Positions 22,021-34,648 of a DNA stretch of 64,000 nt are shown in pieces. Positions within the stretch are counted from its first letter, which is position 1; each line of letters starts with the position of its first letter. The DNA is from Anisus vortex (taxonomy: Eukaryota > Mollusca > Gastropoda > Planorbidae), in the NCBI GenBank assembly GCA_949126835.1, contig OX421498.1, positions 35,619,799 to 35,683,798 on the forward strand, read 5' to 3'. The notes under the pieces are model-generated. The model saw only the letters and a list, made by a program, of their open reading frames with translations. It was not told the origin of the DNA and did not search any database. The translations under genes were made by a program, and so were the position numbers.

Positions 22021-22512
22021 AATTCGGTCATGTATTAAAGTGTGCAATACAGTTTGTTACGAATCGCAATATAAACACAGTAGGCCTAGTCTTAATATAA
22101 GGTAAACCGAATTCGGTCATGTATTAAAGTGTGTAATACAGTTTGGTACTAATCACAATATAAACACAGTAGTCTTAGTATAAGGTAAACCGAATTCGGT
22201 CATGTATTAAAGTGTGCAATACAGTTTGTTACGAATCGCAATATAAACACAGTAGGCCTAGTCTTAGTATAAGGTAAACCGAATTCGGTCATGTATTAAA
22301 GAGTGCAATACAGTTTGTTACGAATCGCAATATAAACACAGTAGGCCTAGTCTTAGTATAAGGTAAACCGAATTCGGTCATGTATTAAAGTGTGTAATAC
22401 AGTTTGGTACTAATCGCAATATAAACACAGTAGTCTTGCTTGTATGTTAAACAGAATTCGTCATGTATTAAAGTGTAGGATACAGTTCCCTACAAATCAC
22501 CAGATAAGCAGT
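22021..22512. repeat. 83-89-bp tandem repeat, about 5.5 copies of two subtypes
   Basis: Units start with AATTCGGTCATGTATTAAAG at 22021, 22110, 22193, 22282, 22371 and 22455. 89-bp units carry TAGGCCTAGTCTT and GTTACGAATC. The shorter ones lack GGCCTA and carry GTACTAATC instead. Confidence 0.95.
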
Positions 22513-22638
22513 ATTCGTGTTTTTGAAATTTTCTCTTTTTCGACCCTAGGGCGCCATGATGTTGGCCATTCCTGGCACATAGGATTACATGTGTTGGCAA
22601 ACTGCTAGCTCATTAGCTGGCCGCTTCAGTCATCCCAT

Positions 22639-22992
22639 ATGTCTCTTTCTCTTTTCTCTCTTCCTCTTTTCTCCCAGTTTTCCTCTCTATTATTTCTCTC
22701 TCTCTTTCCATCTCTCCACGCTCTCTTTTTTTTATATCTTTTCTCTCCATCTCTCTGGTTTTTATCTTACCATATCTATACTCTCTTTTTCTTTCTCTGT
22801 TTTTTTCTACTCTCTTCCCTTCTCTTCCCGCTATCTTTTTACTCTCTCTTTTCTGTCTCTCACCTCTTTCTCTCGCACTTTTCTCTATTTTCTATATGTT
22901 TTTTTCTATATAAATATGTATCTTTTTTCATTCTTTCTCTTTTATTTTCTCTCTCGTGTCGTCCTCTCGCTCTGTCCTTTTCTCTCTCACTA
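22639..22992. repeat. Polypyrimidine tract
   Basis: About 350 bp of TC-rich sequence on the plus strand, purine-rich on the other. The Ser/Leu/Phe-rich open frames are artefacts of composition. Confidence 0.9.
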
Positions 22993-23231
22993 TTTATAAA
23001 AAATTCGTTCAATGTGGTGAATTTCAAAGAAAGAGAAAAATGCCATGGGACACAAAAACACACAAAAATGTTTTAAAAATTCACAAAATATATTCCTGCC
23101 ACTCAAGACTACGCCGATAAATATTCCGATACTGGGTCGCCTGGTCAGAAGGCTAACCATCTAACTGTATGAATACACCAGTGGTATGGTTTACATAAAT
23201 AGAGTAGAAAATAAAGGAGAGAAATATATGA

Positions 23232-23595
23232 GAATGAGATACACAGAGAGAGGAAGAGAGAGTTAAAGGAGAATGAGATACACAGAGAGAGGAAGAGAGA
23301 GTTAAAGGAGAATGAGATACACAGAGAGAGGAAGAGAGAGTTAAAGGAGAATGAGATACACAGAGAGAGGAAGAGAGAGTTAAAGGAGAATGAGATACAC
23401 AGAGAGAGGAAGAGAGAGTTAAAGGAGAATGAGATACAAAGAGAGAGGAAGAGAGAGTTAAAGGAGAATGAGATACAAAGAGAGAGGAAGAGAGAGTTAA
23501 AGGAGAATGAGATACACAGAGAGAGGAAGAGAGAGTTAAAGGAGAATGAGATACACAGAGAGAGGAAGAGAGAGTTAAAGGAGAATGAGATACAC

Positions 23596-23626
<31 letters not shown>

Positions 23627-23660
23627 AGAGAGAGAGGGGGGGGAGAGAAAGTTAAAAGAG
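23232..23660. repeat. 39-bp purine-rich minisatellite, about 9 copies, then (GA)n/G-runs
   Basis: The unit GAATGAGATACACAGAGAGA GGAAGAGAGAGTTAAAGGA repeats almost perfectly to about 23595, then passes into GAGAGA and GGGGGGGG runs. Confidence 0.95.
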
Positions 23661-23743
23661 ACATAGATACACAGAGAGCGGGAGAGATATAGTTGATACA
23701 GTTATGTTTCTCAAGTGGACATTTTGAGTTAGTGCTAAGGCAG

Positions 23744-23830
23744 CGATTCTCAAACAGTGTTTCACAGAACATCCGGGGCTCCATTAGACATCTCGTGGGT
23801 TCCCCGAGATTGTAAGCTCTGACACAGGAT
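23744..23830. repeat. hAT-like terminus fragment
   Basis: CAGCGATTCTCAAACAGTG resembles the CAGTGATTCTCAA end of another hAT MITE group; an inverse GAGAATCACTG lies far away at 63636. No partner end nearby. Confidence 0.3.
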
Positions 23831-24186
23831 ACTATTGTCAGGTTTTAAGATGCAGCCTCAAAAATCTTAAGCCTTTCAAGTGTATTGTCAATTTGTGCGT
23901 TCATACAGGTCTAAGAATTACGAAATGTTGCTGATGGTCGAACAATAAGAGTTTGTCATTGATTGAAAGACGAATGGAAACGTTTTCGCTGTAAAAAAAA
24001 CAAACAACTTTTGAGTTGTACAGATATATGCATAAACATTTTCTTAACGTTTTTAAACTGTAGGGGATCCAATGAAACCAAAAATATGAAGTTTTAGGAT
24101 GTCCATGAATTTTTTATTTGTATAAAAGACTGTACTTAAGTAGCTTTGCAATATTAAAAATAAAAAAAAAGGAAAAATAAGTAAAG

Positions 24187-24426
24187 TACCAGACGGACCA
24201 AATTGGTCATAGGGCCGGTGAAGCAGCGTACACCAGTTTCTGTGGCCATGGCATACTAGGAGGATGTGTTGCCAGCACAATGCCCTCCGCATTTTAATTA
24301 ACCCCAACTATCAACTAATACCTGGCACCCAATAGAATTGGTTAGACTCAAGGACACCCTTGAGACCCGGGAAAAAAATCCTCCTAGCCTTCACCGGGAA
24401 CCGAACCCAGGACCTTCGGTACGCCC
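24187..24426 (-). mobile_element. tRNA-derived SINE (SINE-A), 5' truncated
   Basis: On the minus strand the order is: a GGTTCGGTTCCCGG region, GGCTAGGAGGATTTTT, GTCTAACC, AGTTGGGGTTAA, CTAGTATGCCATGGCC, CACCGGCCCTATGACCAATT. The same order occurs at 27699-27965 and in the copies near 53 and 60 kb. The A-box part is missing. Confidence 0.75.
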
Positions 24427-25184
24427 ATACAACAATAATAATAACAATAGAGGAAAGAGTTGTATCTCTTTTAACTTTAAAAATAATACACTATTAAAAA
24501 ACCACAACAGACTAAGCAGGATTACCAAATGTGATTTAATATTGACACATTTCTATATAGGAAAGAATCATAAGCAAAACTTTTAATCCAAATATATTCG
24601 AGCAGGACATTTTGATTGGAGAGCTGAAAATTGTATGATTATCTAGTGAAGGGTGCAGAAAAGTGAACCCAAGTATGAGATGTCATTTATCATTTCTATG
24701 ACCATCAGAAATATCCAGGGCGCTTGAGATTTCGAGCTCCACCTCCCTCCCTCCATTCAACTTCCCTCGCCGCCCCTCCTCCCCGCCCCCAATCCAATTG
24801 GGCCGTTTGGACCGTTAAAAGCCCTCTTCCCTCCACCGTTAACAGTTCTAAAAAAAATCAATACCCGGTGTAGCCTCCAGTATCGAGCAGATTTCTTATA
24901 AAGAGCTGGATCGGTTAATGACCGCCTTATTGTTAGTATCCAGGATGGGTGTTGGATGTGGGCAGGGGGCAGGGGGAGGCCAGGGATTTGAAACTATACG
25001 GCCCTAGAGAATGGATGTCAGAAATAACAGAGCGAACTTTGGTACAATAAGGGTATTATGGCTTACATATCTAAGATGGTGATTTGTATGTTTAGCGATT
25101 TAATGCAGTTGTCATTAGACTGTCAATGGTCTAAAAAACCAACACGAAACCAAAAACAACATAGTTTCAACAAATTCTTTATTA

Positions 25185-25368
25185 TACAGTCGTTTCCTTC
25201 TCGAGTGGCATTCGGGCATGGAATGGGTTTGCCTGAACCAGTCAGGAAAATCAACAACACCACCATTGGTAATAAAATAGAAATGCTAGACTAAGACTCA
25301 AAACCACTGATACGTGTAGAGCGAAATAAATCCTAGAAGAACCGTCTGTAGCAGACGATAAGATGATA
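25185..25368 (+). mobile_element. LINE 3' end fragment
   Basis: TTCTCGAGTGGCATTCGGGC then ATGGAATGGG (WNGLP region), followed by a diverged 3' UTR ending CGTCTGTAGCAGACGATAAG. Confidence 0.65.
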
Positions 25369-25466
25369 ACAGCTTTACACGTTTTTGAAACTAGCTTTAA
25401 TTGCCCCGGCGTTGCATGAAGTAACAATTAGCCTACATTTTCAATAATGATATTACAAAAAAAAAA

Positions 25467-25531
25467 CATAGGGAATCGAACACAGGTCAGCCCGGATGCC
25501 AAGCGAGGATTCTAACCACTATACTACGAAG
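25467..25531 (-). pseudogene. tRNA-derived sequence (pseudo-tRNA or SINE head)
   Basis: The minus strand reads CTTCGTAGTATAGTGGTTAG, then about 30 nt later TGTTCGATTCCCTATG and a T-run. The D-arm/A-box and T-loop/B-box agree well with Asp/Gly-type tRNAs. The acceptor and T stems do not pair properly and the anticodon stem has a mismatch, so it is not a working tRNA. Confidence 0.55.
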
Positions 25532-27698
25532 TACAAGTGAGCAAACCAAAAAACAACAACAGTTAAATTGGCCTTTAGTGAAATGAGGTCACGTGTCTTG
25601 AATTTGACCAAGGGAGTCGGAATCGAAACAAACACTGTATTCTATATGTATAGATAGAACGAACTACACACACACACTATAAAAGGCAAACGTTTATGGA
25701 ATATAGACACACAACAGATGATACTTATGCAGACTTCCCACATGAGGAAATCAATAATTATGAAGCTTATGGTAGTAATCAGGATCCGAATACAAATAAC
25801 AATTTAAAAAACAAGAACAGTGTTCTTACTCTAAAATCATTTTGAAATTCTCAAACTTTATCCAACTCTAAATACATTGAATAAGTGAATGCCACATCTT
25901 TATAAAAAAAAACGCCGAAATAAATTCATTCTCACACACACTTCACAAAGCCAAGAAAGAAGAAAACCCAAGAAAAAGAAAGTTAAGAGACTTGAAACGT
26001 TTTTAAGACTACATACTTTTATGTTTAGTGTGTGTGTGTGTGTGTGTGTGTTTTAAATAGTTACTTAGGAATTGTGGCAGTAATGTTATTACGCCATCAA
26101 AAGTTTGGTGAGAAACAAAGCTACTTGTGCTTGATAGAAGAAATCGTCTGCTCCTTCAGGGGAAGCCACTCTATGAAAATTACAAAGTAAATCAAACACT
26201 CAAGGAAAAAAAAAAGGGTGACGTAGTCTAGAACTTAAGAACAAAAAGTAAAAAAAAAGTTAAAGGTTGAGAAATCGTGGGCGCACTCAGGGAGCCGTGG
26301 GGAGGGGGAGTTCACATATAGGCCTACGCAGATACATTTTTCAATAGTGAACTCGTTTACTTTCACAACTCGGTTTCGTCTTCGGTAGATGTACATTTAT
26401 TTTTATGTTACACACTATTCTCAATTGGTTCTAGTCTACCAAACTAAAAATAACTAAAATTCGATTACCGAAATCACCAAATAACAAACGATAAAAATGT
26501 TTAAAACAAGAATACTACAACTAATACAGACTAGACAGAAAAAAAAATGTCTTGATATCTTACTTTGTACTCCAAGTCTTATATTTCCATGACAGACGAA
26601 AAAAACAACGAGTTAAAAGTTGGGAGTTCAACTAGGGCCCGTGACATAAACATTAAGAGTAACCAATTATATGTTGTGCCATAAGGATCTTGTACATTTG
26701 CTTCCTAAAGTTTACACGGCTCTGATGAGTTACCTGACATCCGCTTTGATAGATCTTAGCATCTGAGCAATGTGCTGGCCACGCAATCTTTTTTTTATAT
26801 TCCGTTAAGGGTCTGTAGAATGCCTTTAATTATTGGTTGGGACCTGATGGTTATCTAGGCCTACCTAACATCAGTTTTTTTCCTAATAAACTAGAACTAT
26901 AATCACTGTTAAAGATTAGCTATCGAGTTGGCGCCAGAAACCCCAGTAAAGGTGAAGGGCACTTAAGTAAGTATGACCTATGGTAGAGTCTAGTACTTCA
27001 ATTTAGTTTATGATATGTCGATTTTCCTCCTCAATTCCTTTTTTATTGAAGCACTGACGTACACAACTAGCTTCCTAGTTCTGTGGTTTCCGGTGGCAGA
27101 TTTCATGAAGGCTGATAGCATTGCTGCCAAAAACCTTTATCCCATGGTGTTTTAGGGCCAACAACACTGTATGACGGTATGATAGTATGACGCAACGTTA
27201 ATGTTTCACACACAGGCAGAAATGTAAGTCAAACTAATAGACACACACAGACACACACACAGACACACAGACACACAAATACACACAGACCTACTTACTA
27301 AAACAAAATTAGAACCTGACTAATCATACAACAACAAAGCATCTGTTCCTTTCGTCACGTGACCTCTGACGACATAACCCGCCCTCGACCACCCCTGCCG
27401 CCATCACCTCCCCTCGCGCCCTGCTTACCCGAAATGCCTAGGGTTCGCCCAATGCTTGAATTTATTGTGGAACTGCTGCAGATGACATTTTCCCCCGTCA
27501 TGACGTAACGCCCACCAGAAATAAATGTGCATACCTCGGCTTGCACTCTGGGAAATCTAGTGTGTTTCCTGTTCGTGTTTGGCAGAGTGGTTCTCAAACA
27601 TAAACGTGCCTAGGGTGGGGGAGCAGGTAGGTGGGGTAGAGAAATGGGCGCAGAGGTTCGTTTTTGAACACGAATAGAAATAATATTAATCACAACGG

Positions 27699-27965
27699 TG
27701 ACCTTGCGACAGAGCGCTCAGTGGCGTACAGAAGGTCCTCGGTTCGAATCCTGGGTGAAGGCTAGGATTTTTTTTTTCAGGGTCTGGAGGGTGTCGCTGT
27801 GTCTACCCAGCTATGATGGGTACCTGAACATTAGTTGGGGTAAAGTAAAGGGGGATGGGCGTTGGGCTTGCCACACAACCCCTTAGTATAACGTGGCCCC
27901 AGAAACTGTTGAACGTTGCTTCACCGGCCCTATGGATCAATTTGGTCCAACGGGATACAACCTTA
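27699..27965 (+). mobile_element. SINE-A, near full length
   Basis: GCGACAGAGCGCTCAGTGGC (diverged A-box region), GGTTCGAATCC (B box), then GAAGGCTAGGATTTTTTT, GTCTACCCAGCTATGATGGG, TTAGTTGGGGTAAAGTAAAG, CTTCACCGGCCCTATGGATC and AATTTGGTCCAACGGGATAC. tRNA-like head plus unique body, non-coding. Confidence 0.8.
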
Positions 27966-28502
27966 AATGATTTTTTAGTTTTTGTCATGGCAGACGATTG
28001 CCTCACATTTCGATGTGGGCCCTAGCCGGTTTTATTTTTCAATAGGACGGCCACAAGACTGATTTACAATGAGTTTATCAAGTAAGCGATACAGCATGCA
28101 TTTATATATTATGTGCATTTAAGATTGTTGATAATGCGTTTTATTTATCCATAAATATGTTTGTGCCTCCGTTCATCCGTCACTCCATCTACCCGTTCCT
28201 GCGACCATTCCTTTATCATACCATCAATGTCAATGTATATATTATATATTTATAAGACTGTCCATCTACCCGTCCATGTATCAATCTATGCGTCCATTTT
28301 ACATACACGAGTTTACTTATCGCTCTATTTTAACTTTCTGTTTATATAGCCTCCTACCTGTCTTCCAATCTATATCAATCTGTCTATCTGCGTCTGTCCA
28401 TCTGTCCGTCTAACTTTTCATCCATCCATCATGGTCTTTCTCCCCCGCTCCCCATTCTCTATATCAATATATCTCTTCTTCAATCTGTCTTTTATTTTTA
28501 TA

Positions 28503-29130
28503 TATCTATCTTATCTTATGTTATACATTACAGACGCTCCTTCTATAGAGAAGATTATTGCGTCCTACGCTCATCCGTGGTCCGAGTCTAGTCTTGCATT
28601 TTTATAAATGTTGTAAATGATGTTAAGTTACTGGTTTTCCTGGTTTGTTCAGGCAACCCATTCCATGCCCGAATGCCACTCGGGAAGAAAGAGTACTTAT
28701 ATGCATTTGTTCTCACATAGGGTATAAGGAAAGTGTTTTTGTCTTTATATTTATCTGAGCTTTGCTACAGGTTGTTATTGGGTTGTATTTCTAAATTAGA
28801 GTTTAATGCCTTATGTATTATTACTACTTTACTCTTTGCCCTTCTGTCCTCTAGTGTTTCTAGGTTTAGTGATTTGACTAATGGTGTTACTTTTGTTAAT
28901 TGGGAATATTCACTAGTTATGAACCTTGCAGCTCTTTTTTATGAATTTGTTCTAATTTTTTAAATGTTTTCTTTAGTTGATGGATCTCATACAGATGCTG
29001 CATATTCTAGTATAAGCCTAACTAATGTGAGATAGCATTTTAGTTTTCTATTCTTATTACATTTGTAAAAGTTCCTTTTTATGAATCCTAATGTTTTGTT
29101 TGATTTTTAAATTACTTCATTAATATAAGG
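28503..29130 (-). pseudogene. LINE reverse-transcriptase C-terminus and 3' UTR
   Basis: Longest copy of the common LINE. On the minus strand, from about 28965 downward, a decayed frame reads LEQIHKRAARFITSEYSQLT, then VTPLVKSLNLETLEDRR, then the YKYSFFP and WNGLP blocks. This is the usual tail of jockey/CR1-like non-LTR retrotransposon ORF2. The 3' UTR with TTGCGTCCTACGCTCATCCG inverted ends in ATAACATAAGATAAG. Stops and frame breaks show it is dead. The catalytic RT core is absent. Confidence 0.8.
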
Positions 29131-29134
29131 GTTT

Positions 29135-29515
29135 CAAGGGTTCTATCTATCTATCTGTCTATCTGTCTATCAATCAATCTATCTATCTAACTATCTATCT
29201 AATTATATCTCTCTAACTATCTAACTATCTATCTAACTATCTATCTGTCAATCTAACGATCTAACTATCTATCTAACTATTATTCTATCTTTCTATCTAT
29301 CTAACTATCTATTTATTTATCTAACTATCTATCTATTAATCAATCAATCAATCAATCAATCTATCGATCTATCAATAAATCTATACGACATTTATATATA
29401 TAAATCAATCTATTTATCAATCAGTCAATTAACCTATCGCTCTATTAAGCAATCAATCGATCAATATATACATCAATATATCATCTATATTATTCTATAT
29501 CTATCTGTATATTAA
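29135..29515. repeat. (CTAT)n/(CAAT)n degenerate tetranucleotide array
   Basis: About 380 bp of CTAT, CTAA and CAAT units directly beside the LINE. Confidence 0.92.
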
Positions 29516-31281
29516 TTGTTCTATCTAAAGTCAACCACAGAAGATGCATGGCATACAATTTGTTTTCGGAACGGCAGAACGTGTTCCACAGTGCACGAAG
29601 AAGAAAAAAGTGCATCCCATTATGAGGCACTCGCTTTGCGGCGTGGTCGGGGTGTTAATGCAGTGTACAACAGATGGATGCACTCTTCAAAGCGGCACAT
29701 TACGAAATAGTTCCCTTCCCCTACACACACCCATTTCCTCCCGTACCCCTGACAAAGCATTTCTAGGCGTAAAGCCATGACCTAATCCAAGGACTGTATG
29801 CATAACAAATGTAATGTGTTGGTATTTGTGGAGAAGCACCAGATGCCTCATTGTGGTCTGATAAAACAGATAGTAGAAAATCAAACTATATGTTTATAAT
29901 TTTTCTTATTTTCTCTCTCACACACACACATATATATATATATACATAGATCTTTGTTGACTCTAAGGCTGCATAATTGATCGGGACAACAGTTAAGTAT
30001 ATTTACTCTACATTTCTCCCACACAAAAGAGTATAGTTTTATTTATAAGACATTATCAGAGGACCCAATATGCAAATACATGTAAACTGTAATAAAATTA
30101 CAAAAGGTAAGTGGTGACGCTAAAAAGGACACCGAAAGAATTACTATATTCAAGCGTGCAAACAATTGAATTTAAATTCTATTCTATGGCTATATATAAT
30201 AATATATGTATACATATAATATATTTGTCAGGTCTTTAAAATCCTTTGGTTCGGTTCACGTTTTCCTAGCTACTGGTCTACATTCAAAACATTGAGATTA
30301 TGAACATAATTTTTACAAGTAATACAAGATTTTATGTAACAACCAACACATATCAAATGACAAAAATAATTGATGAAAGCATTAACAATTGCCAACTTAT
30401 AATACTTTTTCTTCCTTCTTCTAGTCTTATTTCTCATTGGTCATCTGTTTGAATTAAAACAATACGCTCGGAGTTCCAATATTTATTATAAAAAGCAGCA
30501 GTGTTTTTGTTTTTGTTTTTTTAAGCAATAAAATGAATGACCTTAGTATGTGTATGGTCAATTCTTTTTTTCTTCATTGTACTGTGGAGAACGCCATTAG
30601 ACCCGAGGGAAAAGTCCACATTTTAAGGATGATTCTAAATGCTCAAAAGTGTGCGTTAACTACTTATAATAATTTATAACATGCAAACAAGAGCTATAAA
30701 TAGAAGGAGTTTCATTGGAGGTATTTAGTCCAACCTCTTCAGCGATTATTTGAAGGCCAGCACAGAGGGCGGTAGTGACGATCTAAGATAAATAAACATA
30801 TTTCTCACCAAATGTTTTCGAAATCATTTTTCACCTTAAAAAATATAATAGATTCTAATATAGATTGGAGAAACGTTGGCTGATCACTTTACTTCTAAAA
30901 ATTCTGCACTTTACGAAATGTAAAAATATAAACGTATAAAAATAAAAGATTTCTTGGTGGAAAATTATACTTTCATTACCGGTTCATGATTTTTGAAAAT
31001 TGAATAATTTAATTTGTACTTTATCTAATTCATAGTTACAGAGTATGGCAGTAATGTCGTGCCAAAGGACAAAGATAAATAATTAAAAGTTAAAAGCTGT
31101 ACTTTTGAGTGTCGTTGATTATGGCATTTAAACACAACAACTCTCACACCCATTGGAAACCTTCCTGCAAGATGTTCATTTCATAACCACTAAACCAAGC
31201 GATACTGTTTCAAAAATGGTCGAAGCTTGTAAATAAATCCAGGTAGATTAATGTGCTGAAATGGCATTAAAGAGCAAAACA

Positions 31282-31443
31282 GACATATGAGTCAAACAGA
31301 CTTTAGCTAGCCAAACAGACTTTAATGAGCCAAACAGACATTTAAGAGCCAAACAGACTTTAGCTAGCCAAACAGACATTTAAGAGCTCAACAGACTTTA
31401 GCTAAACAAACAGACTTGAATGAGTCAAACAGACATTAACGAG
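31282..31443. repeat. Degenerate tandem repeat with CAAACAGAC core
   Basis: CAAACAGACTTTAGCTAGC-type units recur roughly every 18-20 bp, about eight times, with TTTAAGAGC variants. Confidence 0.8.
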
Positions 31444-31712
31444 ACAAATTTCTAAGAAGAAAATAACCATGTACTCTAAAAGCATTGCGAAATGGTTAAA
31501 TAACTTCATGAACATGTTGATCCTAATATAACTTGTGATTAATTATTGCTCGTAAGAACTTTGTACTTTTAGTTTGGGTTAGGTCTTTACCATGAATGAA
31601 GTACCGGGTAGTTTATATTTACTTTAAACGTTGTCCTTAATTTTCGCAACAATTGGCACTTTCTGGGTTGAAAAACATACTCATATACGTTAACTATTTT
31701 TGTTTAATTCAT

Positions 31713-31876
31713 CAAGAATCTCGACGAAGAGGTAGACCCAAGAACACCTGGAGGAGAGAAGTAGAAAAGGATGTACAGCTCATCGGGAAAAGCTGGAAAG
31801 AGTTAGAGAAGATAGCCAGAGAAAGGGAAACATGGAAAGAAATTGTTAATGGCCTACGCTCCACTAGGAGTTGATA
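31713..31876 (+). pseudogene. LINE ORF2 extreme C-terminus (RTE-like family)
   Basis: The frame reads SRRRGRPKNTWRREVEKDVQ, later WKELEKIARERETWKEIVNG, and stops after LRSTRS at 31876. This arginine-rich GRP...TWRR tail followed by ...R..W...V.GL is the standard end of a group of endonuclease/RT LINEs common in invertebrates. Nothing upstream of about 31713 is recognisable. Confidence 0.8.
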
Positions 31877-32443
31877 ATGACGAAGAAAAATAGATGTCTT
31901 ATTATTTACTTTTCATTACCTCTATTGCTGTTATAATATCCTATAATTATATATTATAGAATGGAAAATAATTGAGAAACGCCACTCGGAGTTAATTTTG
32001 CGATCATTCAGATGATCCTTTTGAGAACCTCCATCTAGTAAGAGACTGCTCACCAACAGACCTAGTGTGCGTTGTTGATCTGTGTACGTTTGTTATGTAA
32101 TGACTCTGTAATTGAGGAAGTAGGTCTACAGTTCTTGGAAACGTAAAAGTCTGGTTTGTAATGTATGACTGACGCGCTATCGTGTACAAGAGGTCAAATG
32201 TCAAGCACTCGTTTGCACGTAGTTTTTTTTCTTTGTTTCTTAAATTGTCGTGTATGTTTTTCTGGTTTTGACTAATAATAGGCCAACGCACAATGCATCT
32301 CAGGCATTGGAAGAAATGTCGATAAGAAAATAAGAATAGATTCTAAGAAGGTCTTTTTTTTTAAGGGAGTTTTATAAGTCTACAAGAAACAATTGTGTGG
32401 ACAAATTAGAATGTTATTCTTGATTATCAGGCGTGGCTTGAAC

Positions 32444-32640
32444 CAGGGATCGGCAGCCTACGAAAAGCGTGCCAGACTTGGCACGCACAGCGATTTTGAA
32501 TGGTACGCGGAAGACCACCGAACAAGTCTCTTCTACAAGAAATTTAGTGCTAGAGCACATTGACTTTTAGGCTGTTGGCACGCTGACTGAATTAGAAATC
32601 ATGTTTTGGCACACTAATATCAAAAGGTTGTCGACCCCTG
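32444..32640. mobile_element. hAT MITE (197 bp)
   Basis: CAGGGATCGGCAGCC start and GGTTGTCGACCCCTG end, flanked by GCTTGAAC and GCTTAAAC (7/8). Confidence 0.88.
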
Positions 32641-33609
32641 GCTTAAACTATAGCAGGGAGAGGGAGTGCTTCCTTGTTTGAAGTTTGAAACCATCATACT
32701 GCATTTCTCTTCCCTCCCAACACACACACACACGCACACCTTATTGTCAGCACCTGGATAAAGATTTTAATGGCATATAATTACAGGTTTTGCGTGGCAT
32801 CTGAAAGATGTATAGAGCGGAAAAAAATACATTGAAACATCGATTTTCTTCATCGCGGTATTGAATGAAGTAAAATATAGCAAGGAATTCCTAAAACTCA
32901 AAGAGCTTTGAAATAACCCTTGCCCATCACGTCCCATCTCCCAAGACTTTACATAGTATTGATCGTGGGAAAAAAAAGGGGGGAGGGTTTGTATAATTGC
33001 ACCAGTCTTAAAACATGATTGCGTTGCGTTCTTTAGAAGAAGAAAATGGGTTAAACTGGCACGCACGTTTGATTCTGACATTTTTGGGGTCAATGACCTA
33101 CATGTTTAGTTTATAATTATTTTTTTATGTAATCGGCCTACTGACCTTATAATTTATTATTTATTACCAAGGATAGTTTAAAATTCAATTAGATGATTAG
33201 GTTGAAGGTTGAAAAATATCATACGCTTATACACGCCCATCTAAATTATTCTTGGTGAAAAAAAAAATTCATAAGCTGAACGATTCGGGAATAAAAATAT
33301 AAACGTTGTATGACATCGTGTGTCTAGGGTTGATTGGTTAAAAAAAGTCTACAAATGACAAAAGCCTCCCGAACAATAGAAGATTAAAGTTTAATGATAG
33401 CAATCAATGTAACACACGAATCAAATGCAGTCACTGGTATAATATAAGTAAAAATAAAATCAGTGGTAACTATCGCCTTCTTTAGAACATTACTAGTAGA
33501 AACAACAAGACTGGAAATTTCTATAATGTGACGTCACTTATGGAGAAATTTTCCACTATCTAATAATAGACTATTAGTAAAATAATATTATATAGACTAA
33601 TAAAAGGTC

Positions 33610-33832
33610 CTTTATGCGAGAACTAATAAATATAATAAGTACTCTTTCTTCCCGAGTGACATCTGGACATGGAATGGGTTGCCTAAACAAACCAGGGAAG
33701 GCCAGTAACTTATCATCATTTAAAACACTAATAGAATTGCAGGACTATACTCAATCCGCGGATGAGCGGAGGTCGCATTAATCTTCTTTTATAGAAGGCG
33801 CGTCTGCAATGTATAAGATAAGATAAGTTGTA
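33610..33832 (+). mobile_element. LINE 3' end fragment
   Basis: AAGTACTCTTTCTTCCCGAG, the ATGGAATGGGTTGCC block and a 3' UTR ending GCGTCTGCAATGTATAAGAT AAGATAAG. Confidence 0.75.
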
Positions 33833-34463
33833 ACAAAGGCTAGACTAAATGGAGTTTAATGTTGCATGTCTCGGCGACACCGACTTGGAGAGTCATCGAT
33901 AGTCTATTGACCATCCCGTAAAGATGCCGCAGCACAGTGACCTTTTAGGACGGAAGCAACGAGATAAATTGCCTCCTTTTTGTCTAGCTGGTGAGGGTGG
34001 GGGGGCGCAAAGTATGTATTGCATAATGTCTTCGGGTCGATGGTGCCACACATGCTTCATTTGGCGCCGTAGGGGGGAAAAAGTCTGAAAGATTTGATTT
34101 CCGGTTAGGATTTAGTGGAACAGGTCGTGGCCAGGAATATTTGTCTCTAATATTTTATGGTTATTCGGGTTTTAGTGGTAGGGAGCTGGAATGGCAATTA
34201 CGATGGTCGTTGGTTTAAATTTAAGATTGTCCCTGGGTCTAAAAAGTGTATCCGACTTTCATTACAAGAAAGAAAAAAAATCGGATGGCCACACAATCCT
34301 CTCGTATGATTTTGACATCCACCAGAATAATACGCATTGAAGATATAAATATTTTACATTGTTTAAAAAGTATTCAAACAGTGGTCCCTAAATGTGTCCA
34401 TCTTGTGTCATCGTTTGTGGCATAAGATTTTCCCGTTGCTCACTACCCTAACAAATCCTAAAG

Positions 34464-34648
34464 CAGGTGTTTTAAAGTGGGATTTCTAATTCATTGAGCG
34501 TGTCAAAAAGCCTAAAATTCATCCTGCTTTAGCATTCACTTTCTTGTAGAAGAGACTTGAATTTCCTTTTTGGGAGTCCTCTGTGTGCCATTGAAGATTG
34601 CTCTGCGTGCCAAGTCTGGCACGCGTTGCTTAGGTTGCCGACACCTAG
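34464..34648. mobile_element. hAT MITE, reverse orientation
   Basis: Starts CAGGTGTTTTAAAGTGGGA and ends GGTTGCCGACACCTAG, with the family blocks inverted (GTGCCAAGTCTGGCACGCGT). Flanks TCCTAAAG and TCCCAAAC match 6/8. Confidence 0.75.

Noticed and set aside
22589..23076. Hydrophobic Ser/Leu/Phe-rich frames resembling membrane proteins
   Set aside because: They are explained by the polypyrimidine tract; there is no start context, splice signal or homology.
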